Shown in pieces: positions 44,521-53,558 of a stretch of 64,000 nucleotides of DNA. The notes under the pieces are model-generated. The model did not search any database, was not told the DNA's origin, and was given only the letters and a program-made list of their open reading frames with translations. Within the stretch, counting starts at the first letter, position 1. Each line of letters begins with the position of its first letter. Source of the DNA: Actinomycetota bacterium (GTDB lineage Bacteria; Actinomycetota; Actinomycetes; Propionibacteriales; Propionibacteriaceae); NCBI GenBank assembly GCA_020161795.1, contig JAIUOR010000060.1:1-64000 (forward strand). Direction: 5' to 3'. Position numbers and translations under genes: made by a program.

Positions 44521-47307
44521 TCAGGACTTGACCTTGGCGGTGGGCTTGGAGGCCATGGTGACGGTGACGTAGCCGGCCTTCTTGCCGGTCACCTTCACCG
44601 TGATGACAGCCTTGGAGTCCTTCTTGACCAGCTTGTAGCTGGACTTGGTCGCCTTGGAGATCGCCTTGCCGTTGCGGTACCACCGGTAGGTCAGCTTCAC
44701 TCCCTTGGGAGCCCAGCTGCCCGCCTTCACCTTGAGCTTGGAGCCCACCTTGGCCGAGCCGCTGATGGTCGGGGTCGGCGCCTTGGTGAGCTTGCGCGCC
44801 GGCGCGACCTCGGTCGTGGCCTTCGAGGTCATGGCGGTGGTGGTGTAGCCGCTCTTCTTGCCGGTCACCTTGACGGTGATGAGGGCACCGGTGTCCTTCT
44901 TGGCCAGCTTGTAGCTGGACTTGGTGGCGCCGGAGATGGCCTTGCCGTCGCGGTACCAGCGATAGCTGAAGCTGATCTTCGTCGGCTTCCAGGTGCCCTT
45001 GGTGACCTTGAGGGTGAGCCCGACCCGGGCGGTTCCCTTGATCTTGGGCACCGGCGTGGCGGTGAACGCCCGCTTCGGAACCGGCTTGCTCGCCGCCGAG
45101 GCGGTGGTGACCGAGGCATAGCCGGCCCTGGTTCCGGTGACCTTCACGGTGAGGGTCTTGCCGATGTCGTCCTGCTGCAGCTTGTAGGTGGCCTTGGTGG
45201 CGCCCTTGATGGCCTTGGACCCGCGGTACCACTGATAGCCGAGGGTGACCGGATTGGGTTCCCAGGTGCCGGGCTTGGCGGTGAGGGTCTTGCCGACCTC
45301 GAGCGTGCCCGAGACGGTCGGCTTGGGCGTCGCCGTCAGGGTGAGTGCGGGAACCTTGGCGGTGGCGTCCGAGGTGACGGTGGCCGGCGCATGGCCGTCC
45401 TTGGTGCCGGTGACCGCGACCGCGAGGGTGGCGCCGCCGTCGGCCTCCTGGATGGCATAGGTGGCCTGGGTGGCGCCGTCGATGGCCTTGGAGCCGCGGT
45501 ACCACTGATAGCTGGGGGTGACCGGCTTCGGCTCCCAGGTGCCGGGCTTCGCGGTGAGGGTCTCACCGACAGCGGCCTTGCCCGCGATGGTCGGCTTGGG
45601 CGTGGCGGTCAGCTTCGGCAGCAGCGCGACCGCGGCCGAGGTTCTGGTGACGCTGACGTAGGGCATCCGGGTGCCCTTGACGGCGACCGTGAGCGATGCC
45701 TTCGCGTCGGCCTCGGTCACCTGGTACGTGGCCGCGGTGGCCTTGCTGATCGCCTTGCCGTCGCGATACCACTGGTAGGCCAGCTCGACCTTGCCCGGGC
45801 CCCAGGTGCCGGCCGTGGCCTTGAGCTGGCTGCCGACGACCGGGTCGCCGGTGATGGTCGGGACCGGCGACGGCCCGAGCAGCATGAACAGCCTCGCCCA
45901 GGTGGTCGCGTCCACCGTGCCGTTGCTGGTGAGGCCGGCGGCGGTCTGGAACTTCTTGACCGAGGCCAGCGTGGCGCTCCCGAGGCTTGAACCGGAATCG
46001 ACCGGATAGCCGGCCCCCTGCAGCAGGGCGTGCAGCGCGGTCACGGGGTGGCCGCTGGAGCCCGACTTGAGCGTGAGGCCGCCGAACAGCGCGGTGAGTG
46101 TGAGCGGTCCGGCCTCACCGTCCGCGCCCAGCCCCTTCGCCTTCTGGAAGGCCTTCACGGCATCCTTGGTCTTGGCGTCGTAGCTGCCGTTGACGGTGAT
46201 CTTCTGCCCGGCCTGGTTCAGCAGCGACTGCAGGGCGCTCACCTTCGAGCCGGTGCTGTTGGTAGAGGTGGTCATGACCAGACTGAGCGAGGTGGGTGCC
46301 ACGTCGTAGCTGGACAGGTTCCAGGTCTTGATCAGGGCCTTCAGCTGGGCGGCGTAGTCAGCCGGCTTGGACGGGGAGTCGACGGCAGCGAGCGCGTCGA
46401 CGAAGGTCGTGACGTTGCCGCTGGCGGCCCGGGCGGCCTGGTAGGCGGCCTCGGAGGCGATCAGGGAGGCGCGATCGCCGAAGGCCTTGGTCAGCGAGGA
46501 ATAGGTGCGGTACTTGACCGCCTTGGAGCCGGTGCCGACCACCGTGCAGCCGTTGGACTGGCTGCTGGCCTGGGCGGCGTAGGTGACGCCGGTGATGCCG
46601 ACGAAGTTGATGGCCGCCAGCCGGCGGACCCCGGTGTAGTACTTGCGGGTCTTCCAGTAGCTCAGCGTGGTCTTGACCACGCCGTAGGCCTTGCCCTTCG
46701 CCTCGATGATCCGCCAATCGCCGTTGGACAGCTTCGCGGTGAGCACGGCGACGTGCCCGATGCCGTTGGAGCGGGCGGGGTTGTTCTTCAGGAAGACCAT
46801 GTCGCCCACCGCCGGCTCGCCACTGACCGCCTTGGTGCGGTTGTAGAGCCCGGCAGCGGTGTCGTCGCCCATCGTGAACGAGCGGGTCTGGTTGTTCAGC
46901 CAGATGATCAGCCCCGAGCAGTCGAACGACTTCGGGCTGGGAGCGTTGTAGGGCACCGGCTGGCCCAGAACGTAGGGCTTCCCGACCTGCTTGTTGGCCA
47001 GGCTCGCGTACTCGGCGGCGGAGGCGCCGGCCGAGCAGCGGGTGTTGAAGACGTTCTTCGACGAGCTGAGGTCGGAGGTGCCCCACTGCGATTCGACGAT
47101 CGCCTGGGCGATCAGCGCCGAGGCGGGGACGCCGGTCGCCTGCTGCGCCTGTTGCGCGGGTCCCACCAGCGAGGTGAGGAAGGTCTTCTTGCTGGAGTCG
47201 CTGAGTTCGGGCGCGGCGATGGCGGAGGTGGAGGCGACGCTCGCCTGGATCAGGCCGAGCGTCATGGCCAGGGCCACGGCGGCAGGCAGTATCCGGGGGA
47301 GGTTCAC
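44521..47307 (-). CDS. secreted cell-wall hydrolase: glucosaminidase with nested NlpC/P60, peptidoglycan-binding and Ig-like repeats
   Basis: A 928-residue exported protein. Signal peptide 1-31. Glucosaminidase-like start ALIAQAIVESQWGTSDLS (candidate Glu72), then an NlpC/P60 endopeptidase domain (about 98-226) with Cys130 in KSFDCSGLIIWL and His185 in GIGHVAVL, then a segment (NFVGITGV ... KYRTYSSLTKAFGDRASLI) that looks like the C-terminal half of a glucosaminidase. Next come two PG_binding_1 domains (about 354-410 and 417-478), each with the KAFQ/KKFQ core, and five Ig-like repeats of about 90 residues (TW.P ... YQWYR.GKAI), increasingly Lys-rich. It should cut both glycan and peptide in peptidoglycan. 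RBS region is weak. Confidence 0.85.
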   Translation of the reverse strand: MNLPRILPAAVALAMTLGLIQASVASTSAIAAPELSDSSKKTFLTSLVGPAQQAQQATGVPASALIAQAIVESQWGTSDLSSSKNVFNTRCSAGASAAEYASLANKQVGKPYVLGQPVPYNAPSPKSFDCSGLIIWLNNQTRSFTMGDDTAAGLYNRTKAVSGEPAVGDMVFLKNNPARSNGIGHVAVLTAKLSNGDWRIIEAKGKAYGVVKTTLSYWKTRKYYTGVRRLAAINFVGITGVTYAAQASSQSNGCTVVGTGSKAVKYRTYSSLTKAFGDRASLIASEAAYQAARAASGNVTTFVDALAAVDSPSKPADYAAQLKALIKTWNLSSYDVAPTSLSLVMTTSTNSTGSKVSALQSLLNQAGQKITVNGSYDAKTKDAVKAFQKAKGLGADGEAGPLTLTALFGGLTLKSGSSGHPVTALHALLQGAGYPVDSGSSLGSATLASVKKFQTAAGLTSNGTVDATTWARLFMLLGPSPVPTITGDPVVGSQLKATAGTWGPGKVELAYQWYRDGKAISKATAATYQVTEADAKASLTVAVKGTRMPYVSVTRTSAAVALLPKLTATPKPTIAGKAAVGETLTAKPGTWEPKPVTPSYQWYRGSKAIDGATQATYAIQEADGGATLAVAVTGTKDGHAPATVTSDATAKVPALTLTATPKPTVSGTLEVGKTLTAKPGTWEPNPVTLGYQWYRGSKAIKGATKATYKLQQDDIGKTLTVKVTGTRAGYASVTTASAASKPVPKRAFTATPVPKIKGTARVGLTLKVTKGTWKPTKISFSYRWYRDGKAISGATKSSYKLAKKDTGALITVKVTGKKSGYTTTAMTSKATTEVAPARKLTKAPTPTISGSAKVGSKLKVKAGSWAPKGVKLTYRWYRNGKAISKATKSSYKLVKKDSKAVITVKVTGKKAGYVTVTMASKPTAKVKS

Positions 47308-47548
47308 GGTGTCGTTTGTAGCGACCTCGCGCGCCCGACCGCAATGCCCGGCCCCCAGCCCGACATCTGAAAATCAGCTGAGAAAGCGGCTTTGGCAAGG
47401 TGTTATGTCCCTTTCCAGGAATGCCTCAACCTTCACATCAGAGTTGAGACTCTCCGGGTGTCGTCCGGCGGACGTCCTTCGTCGGAGGCGATTCCGCCCG
47501 GGCCTGGCAGGGTGTCGCGCTGACGGTCGCGGCAAGGTCGGGCCGGGG

Positions 47549-47554
47549 TAGGCT
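47549..47554 (+). promoter_or_regulatory. -10 box of the PfpI-like gene
   Basis: TAGGCT followed by a 19-base leader region containing AAGGAGG. The 272-base gap 47308-47579 otherwise holds only AT-richer DNA around 47370-47440 that probably includes the divergent hydrolase promoter; I found no riboswitch. Confidence 0.4.
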
Positions 47555-47579
47555 CGGCTGGAGACGAAGGAGGCGTGTG

Positions 47580-48122
47580 ATGGCCGATCTGAGCGGCAAG
47601 AAGGTGGCGTTCGTCCTGAAGCGTGGGGTCGAGCAGCCGGAGTTGACCGAACCCTGGCGGGTCATCGAGGAGGCGGGCGGCGAACCCGTCCTGGTCTCGG
47701 AGGAGCACGGCACCGTCACGGCGTTGATCCACGACTGGGAGCGGGGCGACGACTTCGCCGTCGACCTCACCCTGGACGAGGCGGACCCCGCCGACTACGC
47801 CGCGCTGGTGCTGCCGGGCGGCACGCTGAACTCCGACAAGATCCGCACCAACCCGAAGGCGATCGCGTTCGTCAAGGCGTTCTTCGAGGCCGGCAAGCCG
47901 GTGGCATCGATCTGCCACGGGCCGTGGATCCTGATCGAGGCCGGGGTCATCCCGGGCCGGACGCTCACCTCCACCACGCGGATCGCCACCGACCTGAGGA
48001 ACGCCGGCGGAACCTGGGTGGATCAGGAGGTGGTGGTGGACGGCAACCTGATCACCAGCCGCAGCCCGCGTGACATCGATGCCTTCAACGCTGCCCTGCT
48101 GAAGGCCGTGGCCGAGGCCTGA
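47580..48122 (+). CDS. DJ-1/PfpI family protein (putative deglycase or protease-like)
   Basis: Class I glutamine-amidotransferase-like fold of the PfpI/YhbO group, linked to stress protection and glyoxal/methylglyoxal handling. The 180-residue protein has KVAFVLKRGVEQPELTEPW, ALVLPGGTLNSDK and the nucleophile elbow ASICHGPWILIEAG (Cys-His), with TSRSPRDIDAFNAALL near the end. ATG 47580 is used because AAGGAGG ends 6 bases before it; GTG 47577 is in frame but too close. Monocistronic. Confidence 0.88.
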   Translation: MADLSGKKVAFVLKRGVEQPELTEPWRVIEEAGGEPVLVSEEHGTVTALIHDWERGDDFAVDLTLDEADPADYAALVLPGGTLNSDKIRTNPKAIAFVKAFFEAGKPVASICHGPWILIEAGVIPGRTLTSTTRIATDLRNAGGTWVDQEVVVDGNLITSRSPRDIDAFNAALLKAVAEA

Positions 48123-48176
48123 CCCCGGTCGTCCCGCCGTCCGGGGTCGATGGTTCCCCGGAGGCCGTGACCGGAG

Positions 48177-48182
48177 TAGGTT
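48177..48182 (+). promoter_or_regulatory. -10 box of the hexosaminidase gene (leaderless)
   Basis: TAGGTT ends 7 bases before the GTG at 48190, with no ribosome-binding site. Confidence 0.5.
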
Positions 48183-48189
48183 CCGGTTC

Positions 48190-49674
48190 GTGCCTCTGCC
48201 CCTGATTCCGCTGCCCCACCTGGTCGAGCCGGGTGGCGACCCCTTCCGCCTGCTTGCCGGAGCGCGCCTCGCCGGTGTGCCGGAGGTCGTGGCTGCCCTG
48301 CTCCGGGAGCGCACCGGCCTGTCGCTGGACGGCTGCGGCGCCGGGCTGCTCGAGTTCCGGCTCGCCGCGGGCGGCGCACCCGAGTCGTACCGGCTGGAGG
48401 TCGATGCGACCGGCGTTCGCGTGGTCGCGGCGGACGAGGCCGGGCTGTTCTACGCCGGCTGCACCCTGGAGCAACTCCTCGCCGAAGACCCGGAGGGCTG
48501 GATACTGCCCGCCGTGGTGATCGAGGACGCGCCCCGCTTCGGCTATCGCGGCGCGATGCTGGATGTCGCGCGGCACTTCTTCGACGTCACCACGGTGAAG
48601 CGGTTCATCGACCAGCTCGCCCGGCTCAAGCTCAACGTGCTGCATCTGCACCTCACCGACGACCACGGCTGGCGGATCGAGATCGCCTCCCGGCCCCACC
48701 TGACCGCCCGGGGGTCCGGAAGCGAGGCCGGCGGCGGCGCGGGCGGCTACTTCACGCAGGCCGACTACGTCGAGATCGTCGGCTATGCGGCGGGCCGGTG
48801 CGTCACGATCGTCCCCGAGATCGATCTGCCCGGCCATACCCACGCCATCGGGTTGGCCTACCCCGACCTGGCCGAGCAGCCCGTGCTGGATGCGTACCTG
48901 CGGGCCCAGATCGAAGCCCTGGACGGGGTGCTGCCGGTGGCCGGTGAACCCTTCACCGGGCTCGGGGTGGGCTTCTCCTCGCTTCGGATCGGTCATGAGC
49001 CCAGCTACGACTTCGTGGCCGACGTGCTGGGCGAGCTCGCCGGGATCACCCCGGGGCCGTACCTCCATATCGGCGGCGACGAATGCCTCGGCACGCCGCC
49101 GGCGGCCTTCGCCGACTTCCTACGGCGGGTGACCGCCATGGTCGAGCGGCTCGGGAAGACCCCGATCGCCTGGCACGAGGCCGGCGCCGCGCCCGGGCTG
49201 GCGCCGGGCACCGTCGGCCAGTACTGGGGCTTCCTGAGCCCGGACGAGCTGGCCGCGGGCTGTGCCCAGCGGCTGGTCGCTGCCGGCTCCCGGCTGGTGC
49301 TCTCGCCGTCCGACGCCGCCTACCTCGACATGAGGCACCCGGAGGACCCGTCCGGCCAGGACTGGGCGAATGGACCGACCAGCCTGCGGCGCAGCTACTG
49401 CTGGGAGCCCTCCGAACTCATCCCGGGGGTCGGCGAGACGGACATCCTGGGCATTGAAGCCCCGCTGTGGACCGAGTTCGTCCGGACGCCGGCCCAAGTG
49501 GACGCGCTGGTCTTTCCCCGGCTGGCGGCGATCGCGGAGATCGCCTGGTCGGCGCCGGCCGGCGCGCCGGGACGCAACTGGTCGGAGTTCCGCCAGCGGG
49601 TCGCCGGGCTGGCCGCATCGTGGCGGGCTCAGGGGATCGGCTTCACCGCCGTCCGCGAGGTGGAGTGGCCGTGA
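48190..49674 (+). CDS. beta-N-acetylhexosaminidase, GH20
   Basis: Removes terminal GlcNAc or GalNAc from oligosaccharides by substrate-assisted catalysis. The 494-residue protein has an N-terminal GH20b-like domain (about 1-115) and the TIM barrel starting FGYRGAMLDVARHFFDVTTV, LHLHLTDDHGWRIEI, VPEIDLPGHTHA, the catalytic pair Asp297-Glu298 in LHIGGDECLG, and WHEAGAAP, QYWGF and LGIEAPLWTE. No signal peptide is visible, so it probably acts in the cytoplasm on imported chito-oligosaccharides. It precedes the ABC importer operon by 106 bases. Confidence 0.92.
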   Translation: MPLPLIPLPHLVEPGGDPFRLLAGARLAGVPEVVAALLRERTGLSLDGCGAGLLEFRLAAGGAPESYRLEVDATGVRVVAADEAGLFYAGCTLEQLLAEDPEGWILPAVVIEDAPRFGYRGAMLDVARHFFDVTTVKRFIDQLARLKLNVLHLHLTDDHGWRIEIASRPHLTARGSGSEAGGGAGGYFTQADYVEIVGYAAGRCVTIVPEIDLPGHTHAIGLAYPDLAEQPVLDAYLRAQIEALDGVLPVAGEPFTGLGVGFSSLRIGHEPSYDFVADVLGELAGITPGPYLHIGGDECLGTPPAAFADFLRRVTAMVERLGKTPIAWHEAGAAPGLAPGTVGQYWGFLSPDELAAGCAQRLVAAGSRLVLSPSDAAYLDMRHPEDPSGQDWANGPTSLRRSYCWEPSELIPGVGETDILGIEAPLWTEFVRTPAQVDALVFPRLAAIAEIAWSAPAGAPGRNWSEFRQRVAGLAASWRAQGIGFTAVREVEWP

Positions 49675-49695
49675 CCAAACCGTAATAATAAAGAC

Positions 49696-49720
49696 TATTT
49701 CCAGTTAGTTTATTTCTAGT
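49696..49720 (+). promoter_or_regulatory. direct repeat in the AT-rich promoter of the amino-sugar operon
   Basis: TATTTCCAGT (49696-49705) and TATTTCTAGT (49711-49720) are direct repeats 15 bp apart in the only AT-rich block nearby (49680-49725). The ROK repressor at 55317 is the likely ligand-responsive binder; this is inference. Confidence 0.4.
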
Positions 49721-49780
49721 AATCTCGGAGCAGGCGCCGTCGTCGAGGCCGGCGTAGATCCCACTGGAGGAGCTGCAAGG

Positions 49781-51472
49781 ATGAGTTACCGAAAGTTCAT
49801 CGTTCCGATCGCGGCGACCGCGCTCGCGCTGACCTCGCTGGTCGGCTGCAGCCCGGCGTCGCCCGCGCCCACCGAGCCTGGTGCGACCGCCCCGGAAACC
49901 GGCCAGCCGGCACCGGCCCGTCCGCTCCGGGTATGGGCAGGCAATTCGACCCCGATCTCGGTCGACTTCAACCCGTTCCACGTCGACAACGCGCTGCACG
50001 CCACCTTCGGCGCCATCTACGAGCCGCTGTTCTTCTTCAACGAGCTGAAGGCCAATCCGCCGACCGGGCTGGTCGGCGAGAGCTTCGAGCTCAGCGAGGA
50101 CGGTCTGGTTCTCACCGTCAAGGTCAAGGCGAACCAGAAGTGGAGCGACGGCGAGCCACTGACCGCCGACGATGTGGTGTTCACCTACACCCACCCCTAC
50201 AACAAGTCCGACCATCTGGTCTCCGCCGAGGCGACGGACGCGACCACCGTCGTCCTCACCTACGACGAGCCGCAGTTCACCTCGGTGCCGCTGCTGATGG
50301 GCAACACCTGGATGCTGCCCAAGCACATCTGGGAGCCGATCGGCGACAAGTGGAACGACCAGGTCAACGAGAACCCGGTCGGGTCGGGCCCGTACGTGGT
50401 CTCGGCAACCTCCGACGCCTCCTACTCCACGGTGGGCAACCCGAACTTCCGCGACGGCGTGCCCGCGGTCAGCGAGGTGCAGTACATCGGCCTGGATTCC
50501 AACCAGTCCAGCGAGGACATGCTGAAGACCGGCCAGCTCGACTGGGTCGGCCAGTTCATCGCCAATCCGGATCCGGTGGTCGCCGACGGTGTGATCGCCA
50601 CCATGAACAACCAGCTCGACCCCACCGTCGTCATCGCCTGCGTCACCGTCGAACTGGGCTGCAAGGGCCCGCAGACCGACCCGGCCGTCCGCCAGGCGCT
50701 GAACCTGGCGATCGATCGCTCAGCGATCGCCGAGAAGGCCTTCGCCGGCCTGACCGGACTGTCGAATCCGGCGATGGTGCTGCTGCCGCGCGACGAGCAG
50801 TGGGTCACCGACGCCACGCTGAAGGAGAGCCCGCAGCAGGCGGACGCCGCCGCTGCCGAGCAGATCCTGGTCGCCGCCGGCTACGCCAAGAACGACAAGG
50901 GCATCTACGCCAAGGACGGCAAGGCACTCAGCCTCGACCTGTTCTCCCCAGACGGCTGGACCGACTACAACGACGCGGCGAAGCTGATCTCCGAGGCGGC
51001 CGGCAAGGCCGGCATCGAGATCAAGTACCGCACGGTCTCCGAGGCGCAGTACTGGGATCCGGTCGGCCAGGGCGACTTCCAGCTGGCGATGTTCGGCCTG
51101 ACCCAGTCCCAGGTGCCGGATCCGTACCAGGTGTACTACGAGTACTACACCACCGGCCGGACGACAGCCACCGGTGACTGGCCCAACGGCCAGAACTACT
51201 CCCGGTACTCCAACAAGGTCGTCGACGCCGCGGTGAAGAAGGCCGCCGGAACCAACGACGACGCGATCAAGAAGGCCGCCTACGCCGAGGTGCAGACGGA
51301 GATCGCCAAGGACCTGCCCTACATCCCGGTGGTGCTGAACGCCTCCCAGGCCTTCTTCAACGTGCGCGACTTCACCGGCTGGCCGACGCAGGACAACCTC
51401 TACGCCAACCCGCTGCCCTACCGTGCGGTCGCCTCGGCCGTCGTGCTGGCCAACCTCGAGCCGGCCCAGTAG
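49781..51472 (+). CDS. ABC importer substrate-binding lipoprotein, SBP family 5 (peptide/chito-oligosaccharide)
   Basis: Binds an oligosaccharide or oligopeptide outside the cell. The 563-residue precursor has a lipoprotein signal with lipobox SLVGC (Cys about 23), a Pro/Ala linker, and a family-5 fold: NPFHVDNALHATFGAIYEPL, WSDGEPLTADDVVFTY, VGSGPYVV and RQALNLAIDRSAIAEKAF. The ATG follows GGAGGAGCTGCAAGG. Family-5 proteins usually bind peptides, but Vibrio and Thermotoga use them for chitobiose and other glycans; the GH20, GH4, ROK and GlcNAc-kinase genes around it favour an amino-sugar oligosaccharide. Confidence 0.85.
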   Translation: MSYRKFIVPIAATALALTSLVGCSPASPAPTEPGATAPETGQPAPARPLRVWAGNSTPISVDFNPFHVDNALHATFGAIYEPLFFFNELKANPPTGLVGESFELSEDGLVLTVKVKANQKWSDGEPLTADDVVFTYTHPYNKSDHLVSAEATDATTVVLTYDEPQFTSVPLLMGNTWMLPKHIWEPIGDKWNDQVNENPVGSGPYVVSATSDASYSTVGNPNFRDGVPAVSEVQYIGLDSNQSSEDMLKTGQLDWVGQFIANPDPVVADGVIATMNNQLDPTVVIACVTVELGCKGPQTDPAVRQALNLAIDRSAIAEKAFAGLTGLSNPAMVLLPRDEQWVTDATLKESPQQADAAAAEQILVAAGYAKNDKGIYAKDGKALSLDLFSPDGWTDYNDAAKLISEAAGKAGIEIKYRTVSEAQYWDPVGQGDFQLAMFGLTQSQVPDPYQVYYEYYTTGRTTATGDWPNGQNYSRYSNKVVDAAVKKAAGTNDDAIKKAAYAEVQTEIAKDLPYIPVVLNASQAFFNVRDFTGWPTQDNLYANPLPYRAVASAVVLANLEPAQ

Positions 51473-51483
51473 GAAGAGACCGC

Positions 51484-52488
51484 GTGAGCTTCTATCTGCG
51501 CCGGATCGCCTTCTATCTCATCACCCTGTGGGCGGCGATCTCGCTGAACTTCCTGCTGCCCCGGATGATGCCAGGCGATCCGGCGTCGATCATGCTCGGC
51601 AAATTGCGTCGCGCGGCCGGTGGGCGTCCGCTCACCGACGAGGCGATCCAGACCGTCCGGCTGCTGTTCGGCGCGGACAAGACCACCCCGCTGTGGGATC
51701 AGTACCTGGCCTACTGGGGGCAGATGCTCCGGTTCGACCTGGGCATCTCCTCCACCAGGTACCCCTACACCGTCGTCTCCCTGATCGCCGACGCGCTGCC
51801 CTGGACGCTCGTCCTGGTCGGTACCGCGACGCTGATCTCCTTCGTACTGGGGATCGTGGTCGGCGGCTGGGTCGGCTGGAAGCGGGGCACCTGGCTCGAT
51901 CACCTGGTGCCGGTCACCACCCTGCTGCAGTCGATTCCCTACTTCTGGCTGGCCCTGGTGCTGGTGGCGGTGTTCTCCGTCCAGCTGGGGCTGCTGCCGA
52001 TCTTCGGCGGGTACGACCCGTTCAGCTTCCCCGGCGGACCGGAGTGGAGCTGGGCCTTCATCAGCAGCGCGGCGAAACACGCCATCCTGCCGGCGGTGAC
52101 CATCGTGATCTCGTCGATCGGCGGCTGGCTGCTGGGGATGCGCAACATGATGGTCTCCACCATGAGCGAGGACTACGTCCTCACCGCCGAGGCCAAGGGG
52201 CTGCGGCCGAGCCGGGTGCGGGATCGCTACGCCGCGCGCAACGCGGCCATCCCCAGCCTGGCGGGCTTCGGCATCGCGCTGGCCTTCGTGGTGGCCGGCT
52301 CGATCGTGATGGAGCAGGTCTTCACCTACCCGGGCATCGGCAAGCTGATGATCCAGGCCGTGCAGAACCTCGACTACGCCCTGATGCAAGGAGTGTTCCT
52401 GGTGATCACCCTCACCGTGCTGGCGGCCAACTTCGTGATGGATCTGATCTACGGGATCATCGACCCGCGGGTGCGTACTCATGGCTGA
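51484..52488 (+). CDS. ABC importer permease, DppB type
   Basis: First transmembrane subunit of the family-5 importer. The 334-residue protein has six predicted spans, the N-terminal RRIAFYLITLWAAISLNFLL and MMPGDPAS signature of DppB/OppB, and the EAA loop MSEDYVLTAEAKGLRPSRV. GTG 51484 follows AGGAAGAGACCGC, 11 bases after the binding-protein gene. It overlaps the next permease by 8 bases. Confidence 0.88.
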   Translation: MSFYLRRIAFYLITLWAAISLNFLLPRMMPGDPASIMLGKLRRAAGGRPLTDEAIQTVRLLFGADKTTPLWDQYLAYWGQMLRFDLGISSTRYPYTVVSLIADALPWTLVLVGTATLISFVLGIVVGGWVGWKRGTWLDHLVPVTTLLQSIPYFWLALVLVAVFSVQLGLLPIFGGYDPFSFPGGPEWSWAFISSAAKHAILPAVTIVISSIGGWLLGMRNMMVSTMSEDYVLTAEAKGLRPSRVRDRYAARNAAIPSLAGFGIALAFVVAGSIVMEQVFTYPGIGKLMIQAVQNLDYALMQGVFLVITLTVLAANFVMDLIYGIIDPRVRTHG

Positions 52489-53428
52489 CCGGCTCGCTGG
52501 GGTGCGGCACCTGCTGCCGCGGATGTCGGCCAAGTTCGTCGTCGGCCTGATCCTGGTCGGCGCGATCACCCTCTTCGGGCTGATCGGCCCGCAGTTCACC
52601 GTCGACCCGCTGGATTCGTCCTTCAAGGGGCTGCTGCCGCCCGGGGGAGAGCACCCGCTGGGCACCACCAAGCTGGGCTACGACGTGCTGGCGCAGCTGG
52701 CCACCGGCACCCGAGGCTCGCTCTACGTCGGCCTGCTGGGCGGGCTGGTCGCGCTGGTGCTGGCCATCGGTTTCGGCATCATGGCCGGCTACTTCGGCGA
52801 CTGGCTGGACGAGATCCTGACCGTGTTCACCAACATCATGCTGGTCATCCCCGGCCTGCCGCTGGTGATGATCCTGGCGGCCTACGTGCAGAGCGCCGAG
52901 GGGCTGGGCGACTTCGCTCGCAGCTCGACGCTGGTGGCACTCATCCTGGGCATCACGGGCTGGTCGGGCTCGGCGATCGTGCTACGGGCACAGGCCCGTT
53001 CGCTGCGGACGCGCGAGTATGTCGCAGCGGCTCGGGTGGCCGGTGAGAAGGGGCTGCGGATCATCGCGGTCGAGATCCTGCCGAACCTGGTGCCGCTGAT
53101 CGCCGCCCAGCTGATCTGGGGCGTGATGGCCGCGGTGCTCGGCGAGGCCGGGCTCTCCTACCTCGGCCTCGGCCCGACCGGCTCGGTCACTCTGGGCACG
53201 ATGCTCAACGACGCCCAGACCGGCCAGGCGGTCGGCGCCGGCGCCTGGTGGTGGTTCGTCCCGCCCGGGTTGCTGATCGCCCTGCTGGGGACGGGCCTGA
53301 GCCTGGTGAACTTCGCCATCGACGAGATCGTCAATCCCAAGCTGCGCGCCGCCCCGGAGGCGGCCCGGCAGCAGCGCAAGGCCACCAAGGCCGGCAAGGG
53401 CGTCGCGTCAGGAGGTTCCTTCGCATGA
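52481..53428 (+). CDS. ABC importer permease, DppC type
   Basis: Second transmembrane subunit, 315 residues. Shows the DppC hallmarks: N-terminal span, GEHPLGTTKLGYDVLAQLAT (normally HPLGTDxxGRDxLSR), then spans and the EAA loop RTREYVAAARVAGEKGLR. The C-terminus is short and basic. Its stop TGA overlaps the ATG of the first copy of the 65-bp repeat at 53425. Confidence 0.88.
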   Translation: MADRLAGVRHLLPRMSAKFVVGLILVGAITLFGLIGPQFTVDPLDSSFKGLLPPGGEHPLGTTKLGYDVLAQLATGTRGSLYVGLLGGLVALVLAIGFGIMAGYFGDWLDEILTVFTNIMLVIPGLPLVMILAAYVQSAEGLGDFARSSTLVALILGITGWSGSAIVLRAQARSLRTREYVAAARVAGEKGLRIIAVEILPNLVPLIAAQLIWGVMAAVLGEAGLSYLGLGPTGSVTLGTMLNDAQTGQAVGAGAWWWFVPPGLLIALLGTGLSLVNFAIDEIVNPKLRAAPEAARQQRKATKAGKGVASGGSFA

Positions 53429-53493
53429 ATACCCCACGACGTTCTTCTCCTCCGCTGCGCTCCCCCGAACAACGCCGCGGGGGCCCCGCATGA
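53425..53493 (+). CDS. 22-codon micro-ORF 1 encoded by the repeat
   Basis: Reads MNTPRRSSPPLRSPEQ and six more residues, then TGA. Its ATG overlaps the dppC stop (ATGA) and its stop overlaps the ATG of the next unit. A strong AGGAGG (53410-53415) precedes it. Probably translated only as a coupling device. Confidence 0.4.
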   Translation: MNTPRRSSPPLRSPEQRRGGPA

Positions 53494-53558
53494 ATACCCC
53501 ACGACGTTCTTCTCCTCCGCTGCGCTCCCCCGAACAACGCCGCGGGGGCCCCGAATGA
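53490..53558 (+). CDS. 22-codon micro-ORF 2 encoded by the repeat
   Basis: Same sequence as micro-ORF 1 except for the final residue (Glu instead of Ala). Its stop overlaps the ATG of the dppD-like gene at 53555. It has no ribosome site of its own, so translation would rely on coupling. Confidence 0.4.
   Translation: MNTPRRSSPPLRSPEQRRGGPE

Noticed and set aside
47308..47450. Cyclic-di-AMP (ydaO-type) riboswitch in front of the NlpC/P60 hydrolase
   Set aside because: Such riboswitches often precede actinobacterial wall hydrolases, but the conserved GGGGAACC and GGGGUGAA blocks are not present.
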